64,000 nt of DNA from Aminobacter ciceronei. Lineage in GTDB: Bacteria; Pseudomonadota; Alphaproteobacteria; Rhizobiales; Rhizobiaceae. The notes under the pieces were generated by a model. The model had not been told where the DNA came from and made no database searches. It was given only the letters and a program-made list of their open reading frames with translations. Numbering within the stretch: the first letter of the stretch is position 1; each line of letters starts with the position of its first letter. The stretch covers positions 1-64,000 of the forward strand of contig NZ_JACJHY010000004.1 of the NCBI RefSeq assembly GCF_014138625.1, given 5' to 3'. Shown one piece after another: positions 7,770 to 16,492 of this stretch. Position numbers and translations under genes: made by a program.

Positions 7770-10001
7770 TCAGTCGATCTCGCCGCTTGGCGGCACGACC
7801 TCGCGGTCATCGCCGAGTTCGATCACCAGCCGGTGCAATGTGCCGGTGAAGCGGAATTCGCCGTCGATGCCGTCGCAGACAGGCGGCAAGCCGCTGCGGC
7901 CGATGAACATCGGCGCCAGCGCAATGCGCAGCAGGGTCTGGTGCTCACGCTCGCCGGCTTGCCGCTCTCCGTTGACGAGAAGGGTACCGATGCCCTTGAG
8001 CAGACCTGTTTTGCGGTACTCGAAACCGAGGGAAATCGCGCCTGACGTGGTCAGCGGCACCGACACCAGGCGGGTGATCTCGCCAACATGGTTGTAGCTG
8101 TAGATCAGCCTGCCATCCTTGAGGTAGAGCACATAACCGCTGCCATTGTTGCCGTAGCTGACCAGCGTGCCTTCGGACTGCGGATCGATTGTCACTTCGG
8201 CGGTGATCCGGTGCGACGTGTCCTGGGTCAGGGGTGCTGCCGATGACGGGATCGATTCGAGCTGCGGATAAAAGACGTAGCGGCTGCGCGAACGGATGGA
8301 ATCAGGCTTCGCCTTGGCGCGGAAACGAACCTCGCGGTCGTCGAGCGGCATGACGTCGTAGCGGCCGGCTTCCGCCCACCAGCGTTCCGTCATTTCGCGG
8401 AGCTTGGCCGGGTTCTCGCTCGCCAGATCGCGGGTCTCGTTGAAATCCTCGTCGAGCTTGTAGAGCTCCCAGTCGTCGAGTTCGAAGTCGTCGCCGCGCC
8501 GGTGCTTGGTGACGGCCTTCCAGCCTTTGTGCCAGATGCCGCGGTGCCCGAACATCTCGAAATATTGCACGTCCTTGCGCGTCTCCGCGTCGGGCGCATC
8601 GAAGGTGTAGGCAAAGCTGGTGCCGTGCACCGGCATCTGGCCGACACCTCGGTAGATTTCGGGGGCCGCGACGCCGCAGACCTCGAGCACCGTCGGCGTG
8701 ATGTCGACGACGTGGTGGAACTGATGGCGGATGGCCCCCTTGTCGGCGATGCGCCGGGGCCATGACACGATCATCGGGTCACGCACGCCGCCGCCATGGG
8801 TGAAGGATTTGAACAGGCGCAGCGGCGTATTGCTGGCCTGGGCCCAGCCCCAGGGGTAGTTGCTGTTGCTCCTGGGGCCGCCAATCTCGTCGATCTCAGC
8901 CAAATTGCGTTCGAAGGATTCCGGGATCTGGTTGAACCGCCTGAGCACGTTGGTCGTGCCCTCCGGGCCGCAGTCGATGGACGCGCCATTGTCGGAGATG
9001 ACGACGATCAGCGTGTTATCAAGCTTGCCTGTCGTCTCGAGGAAATCGAGCAGCCGGCCCAGTTGCTCGTCGGTGTATTCGAGGAAGCCGGCATAGGCCT
9101 GCTGCAGCCTGACGGCGACGCGCTTCCGGTCGGCCGAAAGCAGGTCCCAGTTCTCGACGCCGGGGGCATCGGGCGGCAATTCGGTATTTTCAGGCACCAG
9201 GCCCATCGCCTTCTGCCGTTCGAGCCGCCTTTGCCTGACAACGTCCCAGCCGCAGTCCCAGACTCCGTCATAGCGGTCCATATAGGCCCTGGCGACCTGG
9301 TGGGGAAAATGCCCTGCCGAAAAGGCGAGGTTGAGGAAGAACGGCGTATCAGGGGCGAGCGAGACATGGGCACCGAGCATCGCCATCGCCTTGTCCACCA
9401 GATCGGCGGTGAGGTGGTAACCTTCCTCGGGCGATTTCGGCTGGGTAACAGGGTGATTGTCCTCGACCAGCTCGGGATAATACTGGTCGGTGCTGCCATT
9501 CATGAAACCGTAGAAACGATGAAAGCCGCGGCCGAGCGGCCATTGGTCGAACGGTCCGACGGCGGTGATTTCGTCGGTCTGCGCGACGTGCCACTTGCCG
9601 ACGGCAAAATTTGCGTAGCCGGCGCTTCCGAGCATTTCGGCGACCGTCGCTGCCCGATGCGAGATCGAGCCGCGGCCGTTGCGGTAGCCGAAATCGAAGT
9701 TGGCCAGGCAGCGCATGCCGACCGCATGATGGTTGCGCCCGGTCAGCAGGCTGGCCCGCGTCGGCGAGCACATTGTGGTGGTGTGGAAATTGCTGTAGCG
9801 CAGCCCCTGATGGGCAAGTCGGTCGAAATTGGGCGTGCGGATCTCCGAACCGAAGCAGCCCAAGTCGGCGAAACCGACATCGTCGAGAATGACATAGATG
9901 ACGTTGGGGCTGCCCGGCGCCGGCATGGGCCTGGCTTCAAACCAGTTGTCCGACTCGTGATAGGTGCGGCCGATACGGCCTGGATTGTGGTCGTTGGACA
10001 T
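7770..10001 (-). CDS. Sulfatase 2 (type I, formylglycine-dependent, cytoplasmic)
   Basis: A 743-aa sulfatase. Aspartates D40-D41 (LDDVGFADLG) and the signature C78-S-P-T-R-A-S-L-L-T-G-R are present, with the GKWHVA and SDNGAS blocks downstream. The N-terminal GRIGRTYHES element is shared with the other two sulfatases here. The C-terminal 190 or so residues (from about SYGNNGSGYVLYLKDGR) look like an all-beta, lectin-like accessory domain. There is no signal peptide. ATG 10001 has GAGG upstream; the in-frame extension to 10046 lacks support. It is the last gene of the minus-strand FGE2-ABC module, 122 bp after the permease. That gap contains a stem-loop with arms ACCCGGC (10073-10079) and GCCGGGT (10094-10100). 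Confidence 0.9.
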   Translation of the reverse strand: MSNDHNPGRIGRTYHESDNWFEARPMPAPGSPNVIYVILDDVGFADLGCFGSEIRTPNFDRLAHQGLRYSNFHTTTMCSPTRASLLTGRNHHAVGMRCLANFDFGYRNGRGSISHRAATVAEMLGSAGYANFAVGKWHVAQTDEITAVGPFDQWPLGRGFHRFYGFMNGSTDQYYPELVEDNHPVTQPKSPEEGYHLTADLVDKAMAMLGAHVSLAPDTPFFLNLAFSAGHFPHQVARAYMDRYDGVWDCGWDVVRQRRLERQKAMGLVPENTELPPDAPGVENWDLLSADRKRVAVRLQQAYAGFLEYTDEQLGRLLDFLETTGKLDNTLIVVISDNGASIDCGPEGTTNVLRRFNQIPESFERNLAEIDEIGGPRSNSNYPWGWAQASNTPLRLFKSFTHGGGVRDPMIVSWPRRIADKGAIRHQFHHVVDITPTVLEVCGVAAPEIYRGVGQMPVHGTSFAYTFDAPDAETRKDVQYFEMFGHRGIWHKGWKAVTKHRRGDDFELDDWELYKLDEDFNETRDLASENPAKLREMTERWWAEAGRYDVMPLDDREVRFRAKAKPDSIRSRSRYVFYPQLESIPSSAAPLTQDTSHRITAEVTIDPQSEGTLVSYGNNGSGYVLYLKDGRLIYSYNHVGEITRLVSVPLTTSGAISLGFEYRKTGLLKGIGTLLVNGERQAGEREHQTLLRIALAPMFIGRSGLPPVCDGIDGEFRFTGTLHRLVIELGDDREVVPPSGEID

Positions 10002-10123
10002 TGGGGCGCCTCGGAATTCGGACAAACCGGAGATGCCGCATCGCATTCATCGACCATGCCGCATCGATCGAAACCCGGCCGGCCCTGGGGCAAGCCGGGT
10101 CCATGGACTTTCTGCTGCAGCGA

Positions 10124-10948
10124 TTACATCGCCGCGCCGGGATCCCAGCGGATGACCCACTTCTCCAGCATCGAGACGATGGCAAAGCCGGTGATGGCGA
10201 TGACCGATGCCGTCAGGATCGTCGCAAACAGCCGCGGCGCGTTGAAGTCGAACATGCTCTGCAGCAGGAGATAACCGATGCCCTGGTTGGCGCCGATCCA
10301 CTCGCCGACGATCGCGCCGAGCACACACATCGTCACCGAAATCTTGAGCGCCGAGAAGATGTAGGGCAGCGCGCTGTAGATGCGGATCCTGAGGAACACT
10401 TCGGTCTTCGACGCCGACAGGACATGCATCAGTTCGAGCAACTGCGGATTGACGGCGCGGAAGCCGCGGACCGAATTGACCAGCGTCGGGAAGAAGCAGA
10501 TCAGTGCTGCGATCACGATCTTCGGCTCGATGCCGTTGCCGAGGATGATCTTGAGCACCGGCGCAATCGCGACGATCGGGATCGTCTTGACCAGGATCGC
10601 GACGGGATAGAACATCTCCTCGATGACCTTGTTGTAGACGAAAGACACCGCCACCAGCAGGGCAACGGTGTTGCCGAGGAGAAAGCCGAGAAAGGCTTCG
10701 GTGATTGTCGGAACGGCTGCTTCGACAAGCAGCGGCAGGTCACGCGACAGCGCGCCGGCGACGTCGGTCGGCGCGGGCACCAGATAGGACGGCACGCCGA
10801 ACAGCGTGACGACGAGCTGCCACAGGACCAGCGTCAGCGACAGCCCGAGCACTGCCATGCCGAGCGCACGCATCACTTCGGGGCCTGGGAGGATGCTCCA
10901 GATGCGAGGCAATGGGGCGGCGGTTTCGATGGAACGGTCAACGCTCAT
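10124..10948 (-). CDS. ABC transporter permease, NitT/TauT (SsuC/TauC) type
   Basis: Inner-membrane permease of 274 aa with about six hydrophobic segments. The EAA-like loop is near RAVNPQLLELMHVLSASKTE, as in BPD_transp_1 permeases of the nitrate/taurine/alkanesulfonate group. It starts three bases after the ATPase stop. With the Tat-exported SBP and ATPase it makes a complete importer. Since the operon ends in a sulfatase and begins with an FGE, the cargo is probably an intact organosulfate (inference). A sulfonate or other small organic anion is the alternative. Confidence 0.88.
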   Translation of the reverse strand: MSVDRSIETAAPLPRIWSILPGPEVMRALGMAVLGLSLTLVLWQLVVTLFGVPSYLVPAPTDVAGALSRDLPLLVEAAVPTITEAFLGFLLGNTVALLVAVSFVYNKVIEEMFYPVAILVKTIPIVAIAPVLKIILGNGIEPKIVIAALICFFPTLVNSVRGFRAVNPQLLELMHVLSASKTEVFLRIRIYSALPYIFSALKISVTMCVLGAIVGEWIGANQGIGYLLLQSMFDFNAPRLFATILTASVIAITGFAIVSMLEKWVIRWDPGAAM

Positions 10949-10951
10949 GGC

Positions 10952-11800
10952 TTATCCAGCTCCCAGCATGTCGCGCAGCCTGGCGACGTGGTGGCCCAGT
11001 TCAGGGGCGTCCTTCAGGGCAAGGTCGCGCTCTTCCGGCAGGTCGATTTCGAGAATTCCGCCGATCCGCGACGGACGTCGGCTCATCACCACGACACGCT
11101 GCGACAGGAAAACCGCCTCATGCAGCGAATGGGTGACGAAGACGATGGTCATCCCGCTCTGCTTCCAGATCCGCAGCAGCTCGACATTCAGCGTGTCGCG
11201 CACCAGCTCGTCGAGCGCGCCGAAAGGCTCGTCCATGAGCAGGACCTTCGGCCTTGTGACGAGCGCCCGCGCGATCGAGACGCGCTGGCGCATGCCGCCC
11301 GACAGTTCCGAAGGTAAAGCATCCTCGAAGCCTTCCAGCTCGACAAGCTTCAGCGCCTCGTGCGGGTCCATGAAGTTGCCGGCCTTCGGATTGGCCCCGC
11401 CGACCTCGAAAGGCAGGCGGACATTGTCGATCACCTTGGCCCAGGGCATCAGCACCGATTGCTGGAACACCATGGAAAATGTGCGCGAGGCGCGCGCCGC
11501 CGCCGGCGTTCCGCCGAAGATGGCAACCTTGCCTTCGGTCGGCGCGATGATGTCGGCGATGGTGCGCAGCAAGGTCGACTTGCCGCAGCCGGAATGCCCA
11601 ATCAGCGATACGAACTCGCCTTCGCGAACCGTCAGCGAGACATTGTCGATGGCCCGCACCGCCCGCGAGCTGCCGCCGAAGGTCACGGCGACATTGTCGA
11701 TCTCGATGGCGTTGCGTGCCTGAGAGAGACGGACGTCGCCAGAGTGGGCGTCGCCGGAACGGGTGGCCCCGGAAGCAGCGATTGTCGCCATCATGTTCAC
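10952..11800 (-). CDS. ABC transporter ATP-binding protein, NitT/TauT type
   Basis: A 282-aa ATPase with Walker A GHSGCGKST, signature LSGGMRQRVSIARAL, Walker B VLLMDEPFGALD and H-loop FVTHSLHEA, all intact. This is the SsuB/TauB-like class that energises uptake of nitrate, taurine and sulfonates. A short N-terminal extension of about 30 residues precedes the domain. The gene overlaps the SBP stop by four bases and is followed after three bases by the permease, so the three are translationally coupled. Confidence 0.92.
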   Translation of the reverse strand: MNMMATIAASGATRSGDAHSGDVRLSQARNAIEIDNVAVTFGGSSRAVRAIDNVSLTVREGEFVSLIGHSGCGKSTLLRTIADIIAPTEGKVAIFGGTPAAARASRTFSMVFQQSVLMPWAKVIDNVRLPFEVGGANPKAGNFMDPHEALKLVELEGFEDALPSELSGGMRQRVSIARALVTRPKVLLMDEPFGALDELVRDTLNVELLRIWKQSGMTIVFVTHSLHEAVFLSQRVVVMSRRPSRIGGILEIDLPEERDLALKDAPELGHHVARLRDMLGAG

Positions 11801-12801
11801 CGCTTCGTCCTCTGTGCTGCCGCAAGGATGCTGCCGTCGAAGACGTCGTCCGCCGTCAGTTCGGGCTTGATCTCGCCGATCTTGGCGTAGGTCTGCAGCG
11901 TCGCATTCCAGCGGTCCTTGCTGATGTTGGCAAAGCCGTGCTCGCGGGTTTCGTCGGTGTAGATGAAGTCCGACACGATGACCTTGAGCGAGGCGAGCTC
12001 CTTGTCTTTCTCGATCGCGCTCGACATCGAGGCAACCATGTCGATGGCCTCTTCGGGATGGTCGGCGGCATAGGCCCAGCCCTTGTCGCAGGCCTCGAGG
12101 AACTTCACCAGCATGTCGCTGTCGGAGCCGATCAGGTCGGTGCGGGCGATGTAGTAGTTGGACTGGAACTGCAGCCCGTTGTCCCAGATGCTCTGGGTGT
12201 TGTAGCCAGCCGGATTCTGTACGATCGGCACGTTCTGGGCAACGTTGGTCGGCCAGGAGGCGACGACGTCGACCTGCCCCTGGAGCAGGCCGGGGATCTG
12301 GGCCTGGATGAAGGTGATGTCGTCGAGCTTCATTCCGTTATGGTCGAGCACGACCTTGATCTGCGCGGTCGCGCCCTGGCTCGCGCCGATGCGCTTGCCC
12401 TTCCAGTCGGCCACCGACTTGATGTTGGATTCGCCGAGCGAATAGAAGGTCAGCGGCGCCTTCTGGAAGGCCGCGCCGAAGGTCTTGATCGGCAGCCCCT
12501 GGTTTGCGGCATACATGATCTCGGGCGCATAGGCGGTGGCGATCTGCGCCACTCCGGAGAGCGTCTCCTGCACCGTGTTGGAGTTCGGGCCACCGGGAAG
12601 GATCTCGACGTCGAGGCCCTTTTCAGCGAAGAACCCCTTCTTCAAGGCGACGATTTCGCCGGCGGCGGCTCCATTGAAGAGCCAAGCGAGTTGCAGTTTG
12701 ACCTGCTTCTGCTGGGCATAAGCGGGAGCCACGCCTGCAAGCCCCAGCGAGGCGAGCGAGATGATGCTGGCAGCTGCCAGAAGTGAACGTCGGCTGATCA
12801 T
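11797..12801 (-). CDS. ABC substrate-binding protein (NMT1/SsuA-like), Tat signal
   Basis: A 334-aa periplasmic binding protein of the NMT1/THI5-like class (LQLAWLFNGAAAGEIVALKKG at the mature N-terminus, KGKRIGASQG downstream). The first 30 residues, MISRRSLLAAASIISLASLG and on to APAYAQQ, carry a twin-arginine motif (SRRSLL), so export is probably by Tat. The paralogue at 14685 has a plain Sec signal. GGAGG lies upstream of the ATG. The 138-bp gap from FGE2 contains a tight stem-loop CCGCGTTTCGCGG (12853-12865) and longer arms CCATAAC (12873-12879) / GTTATGG (12906-12912). Confidence 0.88.
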   Translation of the reverse strand: MISRRSLLAAASIISLASLGLAGVAPAYAQQKQVKLQLAWLFNGAAAGEIVALKKGFFAEKGLDVEILPGGPNSNTVQETLSGVAQIATAYAPEIMYAANQGLPIKTFGAAFQKAPLTFYSLGESNIKSVADWKGKRIGASQGATAQIKVVLDHNGMKLDDITFIQAQIPGLLQGQVDVVASWPTNVAQNVPIVQNPAGYNTQSIWDNGLQFQSNYYIARTDLIGSDSDMLVKFLEACDKGWAYAADHPEEAIDMVASMSSAIEKDKELASLKVIVSDFIYTDETREHGFANISKDRWNATLQTYAKIGEIKPELTADDVFDGSILAAAQRTKR

Positions 12802-12939
12802 CTATATCCTCCAATCAGACAAACCCAACGACCTAGTTTCTGCGAGGATAGACCGCGTTTCGCGGCTCCACACCATAACATGCGTCGGCGAACTCATTCC
12901 ATGTGGTTATGGACTTCCATTCGGATCAGGCATGGTCGA

Positions 12940-13845
12940 TCACTGCCCGGCAAGGTCGCCGGCGCAGCGAAAACCGAGATGGCTCGAGGTCGCGCCGTGG
13001 TGGTTGCCGGTCCGGGCCGCAACGCGGTATCGGTTGCAATAGCTGGCGTGGCACAGATAGGAGCCGCCGCGCATCGCCATCAATCCGGTCGGCTCGCCCG
13101 ACCAGGGCGATGCGGTCCATTCCCAGACATTGCCGAGCATGTTGTGGAGGCCGAAGCCATTGGGCGGAAAGCTGCGCGCCGGCGCTGTCGCGAGGTACCC
13201 GTCTTCGGCGCTGTTGCTGAGCGGAAAGCGCCCTTGCCAGATGTTGCACATGTGGCGGCCGCCGGGATTGAGCTCGTCGCCCCAGGCATAGATCGCCCGC
13301 TCAAGCCCACCACGCGCCGCGGCTTCCCATTCGACTTCCGTCGGCAATCGCTTGCCGGCGTAGTTCGCGAAGGCAACGGCGTCGTTCCATGAGACATGGA
13401 CGACCGGATGGTCGCGCCGGTCACGCCAGCTGGAGCCTGTGCCATCGGGCTTGCGCCAGCAGGCGCCGCGAACCGGCGCCCACCAGTCCGGCGCGCTGGC
13501 GTCGGCGTCCGTTGCGATCACCGCGTCAGGATGGATCTGGGCCATGAAGACGAAAGACCAGCCCAGGCGTTCGGCCTCCGTCACGTAGCCGGTGGCACCG
13601 ACAAATGACGCGAAGGCCTGATTGGTCACTGCGGTCTTGTCGAGCAGGAACGCCGGAAGGTCGACTGCTAGCACCGGACCTTCGCCGTCGTCAGGATTGG
13701 CGATCGAGCGATCCTCCCCCAGAAGCCAGCGCCCAGCCGGTATCAACGCCATGTCAGGCCGGCTGCTGGCATCGAGCGGCGCAGGCGCTGCAGCTGGCTC
13801 GGCAACATGATCGCCTAGGGATCGGCCCGGAGAACAACACGACAT
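12940..13845 (-). CDS. Formylglycine-generating enzyme 2 (sulfatase maturase)
   Basis: A 301-aa FGE with copper-binding cysteines in GGSYLCHASYCNRYR (Cys265, Cys270) and all family blocks (TAVTNQAFASFV, HVSWNDAVAFA, GKRLPTEVEWE, NVWEWT). Like FGE1 it begins MSCCSPGR, containing a CxPxR sulfatase-type motif. The reading frame stays open upstream to 14643, but that stretch is antisense to the GntR gene. ATG 13845 also matches the FGE1 start exactly. It is the first gene of the minus-strand module and is divergent from GntR across the 18-bp palindrome. Having a second maturase beside three sulfatases suggests each module brings its own activator. Confidence 0.93.
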   Translation of the reverse strand: MSCCSPGRSLGDHVAEPAAAPAPLDASSRPDMALIPAGRWLLGEDRSIANPDDGEGPVLAVDLPAFLLDKTAVTNQAFASFVGATGYVTEAERLGWSFVFMAQIHPDAVIATDADASAPDWWAPVRGACWRKPDGTGSSWRDRRDHPVVHVSWNDAVAFANYAGKRLPTEVEWEAAARGGLERAIYAWGDELNPGGRHMCNIWQGRFPLSNSAEDGYLATAPARSFPPNGFGLHNMLGNVWEWTASPWSGEPTGLMAMRGGSYLCHASYCNRYRVAARTGNHHGATSSHLGFRCAGDLAGQ

Positions 13846-13879
13846 GGCGCCTTCCTGTCGAAAAATGGATCGGCGGAGT

Positions 13880-13908
13880 TTGACTCTTTCATGATCCTGC
13901 GTAAAGGT
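13880..13908 (+). promoter_or_regulatory. Possible sigma70-like promoter of the GntR operon
   Basis: A TTGACT hexamer at 13880-13885 is followed after 16-17 bases by a weak TAAAGG/AAAGGT hexamer (13902-13908). The proposed -10 overlaps the 18-bp palindrome, which is where a repressor would block initiation. Only the -35 is convincing. Confidence 0.35.
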
Positions 13909-13922
13909 AGGACGTCCTACCT
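13905..13922. promoter_or_regulatory. 18-bp perfect palindrome, probable GntR operator
   Basis: AGGTAGGACGTCCTACCT is a perfect palindrome centred at 13913.5, between the divergent FGE2 and GntR genes. It lies 17 bp upstream of the GntR start. GntR-family dimers bind short palindromes of this size. It is the only such site I could see in the island, so one operator may control both divergent modules. That role is inference from position and symmetry. Confidence 0.65.
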
Positions 13923-13938
13923 CTTGGAGGAGAGAGCG

Positions 13939-14688
13939 ATGTCGGGAACTGCCACCGAACGTGTCCTGCAGTATATTCGCCAGCAAAAGCTGGTTGCCGG
14001 CGACCGCTTGCCGGCGGAAATCGACATTTCCCGGATACTCGGCCTCAGCCGCAATTCGCTGCGCGAAGCCTATGCCGACCTGATGGCCAAGGGCCTGCTC
14101 AAGAACAAGCACGGCGTCGGCACCTTCATCGCCAACCCGCCGATCCTCAACGCCTTGACCGGCTCCGCCGGCTTCTGGAACCTGATCGAAAATGCCGGAA
14201 TGAAGGCATCTTTCCGCGAGATCCAGCGCGACCAGGTCATCGCGCCGAAGGAGATATCCGTCATCCTGGGCCTGACGTCCGAGAAGCCAGTCCATCGTTT
14301 GCGCTGGCTGTTTCTCGCCAACGGTCAGCCCTGCATTCTCGTCGACCATTTTCTCGCGCGCAGCGTGCCACCAGGCGCCTTCAACGAGAGCACGGAACAC
14401 GACGCGCTCGCCGCCATCGCTCCGTTCACCGTCATCGATGGAGCATCGCTGTCGACCCGCACCTCGGCGATCAACGCCACCGCCGACGTCGCCGAATTGC
14501 TCGAAGTCAGCGAAGGCGACGCGCTTTTGTGGAGCACGGCGCTCGTGCATTCGGGCAATGGCAGCGTGCCGTTGGCCTCGCGCTCCTGGATGGTGCCGCA
14601 GCTTCTCGCCAGCCATCAGATGATGGCGCTCGCACCCGTTCATTTTCAGGGCAGTTCAGCCCTTTCGCCGGAGGACGAACCGAAATGA
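13939..14688 (+). CDS. GntR-family regulator, HutC/UTRA subfamily
   Basis: A 249-aa regulator. The winged helix is at about residues 5-66 (ERVLQYIRQQKLVAGDRLPA, ending KHGVGTFIA), and a UTRA-type effector domain follows (PVHRLRWLFLANGQPCILVD). ATG 13939 is preceded by GGAGGAG; the open frame to 13891 would run through the operator and is not needed. The gene overlaps the next one (ATGA), so regulator, importer and sulfatase 3 are one transcript. Autoregulation through the adjacent palindrome is likely. The ligand is probably the transported sulfate ester or its alcohol product (inference). Confidence 0.88.
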   Translation: MSGTATERVLQYIRQQKLVAGDRLPAEIDISRILGLSRNSLREAYADLMAKGLLKNKHGVGTFIANPPILNALTGSAGFWNLIENAGMKASFREIQRDQVIAPKEISVILGLTSEKPVHRLRWLFLANGQPCILVDHFLARSVPPGAFNESTEHDALAAIAPFTVIDGASLSTRTSAINATADVAELLEVSEGDALLWSTALVHSGNGSVPLASRSWMVPQLLASHQMMALAPVHFQGSSALSPEDEPK

Positions 14689-15656
14689 CCCGCTTCACCA
14701 AAATTGTCCTGAGTCTCGCATCGAGCCTCATGCTCTTCTCGGCCGGGATGGCCGGGGCGCAGACCCTGGAGCCTGTGCGCTTCGGTGTCGACGCCTACAC
14801 CACCGGCTCGCAGATCTGGGTCGCCAAGGAAAAAGGCTTCTTCGAAAAGGAAGGCATCGACGCTCAGATCACCACCTTCGCCACCGGCGTCGAGGCGATC
14901 GATGCGCTGCTGATCGGCCGCGCCGATATGGCTGTCGGGCTCGATTTCCCGATCGTCTCGCGCATCCAGGGCGGCAAGCTGACCGTCCTTGCCGGCATCT
15001 TCCATTCCAAGCCCGGCTTCCACAAGCTGGTGGTCAGCAACGACATCAAGGACGCCAAGGATCTAGTCGGCAAGAAAATCGGCATCGCCACCGGCACCGC
15101 CCAGCACCTGATCACCATGAAGTATCTCGAGGAAAACGGCATAGCCGAGGACAAGGTCGAGATCGTCGGTTTCACCAGCCTGCTCGAGATCGTCGCATCG
15201 CTCCGCTCCGGCCGCATCGATGCCGCTTTCACCTGGGCCGACGGCACCGAGAAATCGACCGACGGCGGCGACCACTATGTGCTGACCGACGATGCGGCCG
15301 CCAAGCGCAACAGCAGCGCCTACATCGCCGCCCAGACCGAATTCACCGAAAAGCACCCGGAGCTGACGGTTGCGACGCTGCGCGCGCTCAATGCGGCAAG
15401 CCAGTTCATCGCAACCAACAAGGACGAGGCGGCAGCCCTCATCGCCAAGAACACGCGTGCCCCGCGCGACACGGTGCGCGACCTGCTCAACTACAATGAA
15501 TTCGCCCTGGCGCTGACTGACTATGAGCGCGCCGGCTTCAAGGAAGTCGCTGATTTCCTGGCCAAGACGAAAGCACAGCCGGTCAGCTTCGAAACGGGCG
15601 TCAATCCGAAATTCCTTGAGCAAGCTGCCCCCGACCTGGTCAAGCTGGGCAACTGA
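14685..15656 (+). CDS. ABC substrate-binding protein (NMT1/SsuA-like), Sec signal
   Basis: A 323-aa periplasmic binding protein with a Sec-type signal peptide (MTRFTKIVLSLASSLMLFSA, then GMAGAQ). The mature part starts EPVRFGVDAYTTGSQIWVAK, typical of NMT1-like sulfonate/nitrate-type binding proteins. It also has KKIGIATGTAQH and FTSLLEIVASLRSGRIDAAF blocks. The start codon overlaps the GntR stop as ATGA. It differs clearly from the minus-strand SBP, so the two importers probably have different ligand ranges. Confidence 0.88.
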   Translation: MTRFTKIVLSLASSLMLFSAGMAGAQTLEPVRFGVDAYTTGSQIWVAKEKGFFEKEGIDAQITTFATGVEAIDALLIGRADMAVGLDFPIVSRIQGGKLTVLAGIFHSKPGFHKLVVSNDIKDAKDLVGKKIGIATGTAQHLITMKYLEENGIAEDKVEIVGFTSLLEIVASLRSGRIDAAFTWADGTEKSTDGGDHYVLTDDAAAKRNSSAYIAAQTEFTEKHPELTVATLRALNAASQFIATNKDEAAALIAKNTRAPRDTVRDLLNYNEFALALTDYERAGFKEVADFLAKTKAQPVSFETGVNPKFLEQAAPDLVKLGN

Positions 15657-15667
15657 GCGGACCGGCG

Positions 15668-16492
15668 ATGACAAACAATCAAACAAGCGCGGCCACGCCC
15701 GGAGCTGCCATGCCTGCGGTCGTCTTCGACAAGGTCGGCATGGCCTATCCCGGCCAGAAGGCAGGCAGCGAGCTGATCCTGGCCGACCTCTCCGTCGCGG
15801 TCGCGCAAGGCGAATTCTTCGTGCTCGTCGGCCCCAGCGGCTCGGGCAAGTCGACCTTGCTCAAGATCGTTGCCGGGACCGAAAAGCAGACCGAAGGCCG
15901 CGTGCTCGCCAATGGCGAGACGATCGCCGGCCCCGACCGGCGGCGCGGCATGGTGTTCCAGTCGATCGAGGAGCCGCTGTTCCAGTGGCTGACGGTCGCC
16001 GAAAACATCGGCTTCGGCCCCAGCGTCGCGGGCAAGCCGCGCGCCGAATGCCTTGAAATGGCGCAGCGCTACGTCGACCTCGTCGGCCTGCGCGGCCACG
16101 AGCAGAAATTTCCGCATGAGCTGTCCGGCGGCATGAAGCAGCGCGTGCAGATCGCCCGCACGCTGGCCGCCCAACCTGAGCTGATCCTGTTCGACGAACC
16201 GTTTGCAGCACTCGACGCGCTGACACGCCGCGTGCTGCAGAAGGAGCTGACGCGGATCTGGCGCGAGACCGGCTGCACCATGGTCTATGTCACGCACGAC
16301 ATTCGCGAGGCGGTGCTGCTTGGCCAGCGTGTCGCCGTGATGAGCCGAGGCCCGCGTGCCAACATCACCCGCATCTACGACATCGACCTGCCCTATCCGC
16401 GCGACGACCTCGACAGCCGTTTCGCCGATGCGGTCAAGGCGATCGAGGGCGACATCGAAAGGGAGGCGGCTTCGCAATGGGAGCAAAACTGA
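15668..16492 (+). CDS. ABC transporter ATP-binding protein, NitT/TauT type
   Basis: A 274-aa ATPase with Walker A GPSGSGKST, signature LSGGMKQRVQIARTL, Walker B LILFDEPFAALD and H-loop YVTHDIREA, all canonical. It belongs to the SsuB/TauB-like group. It sits 11 bp after the SBP and overlaps or abuts the permease start. It is a functional counterpart, not a close copy, of the ATPase at 10952. Confidence 0.92.
   Translation: MTNNQTSAATPGAAMPAVVFDKVGMAYPGQKAGSELILADLSVAVAQGEFFVLVGPSGSGKSTLLKIVAGTEKQTEGRVLANGETIAGPDRRRGMVFQSIEEPLFQWLTVAENIGFGPSVAGKPRAECLEMAQRYVDLVGLRGHEQKFPHELSGGMKQRVQIARTLAAQPELILFDEPFAALDALTRRVLQKELTRIWRETGCTMVYVTHDIREAVLLGQRVAVMSRGPRANITRIYDIDLPYPRDDLDSRFADAVKAIEGDIEREAASQWEQN

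Noticed and set aside
13846-14643. N-terminal extension of FGE2 giving a 567-residue protein
   Set aside because: It is antisense to the well-supported GntR gene, has no family similarity, and FGE1 starts at the equivalent methionine with the same MSCCSP sequence.
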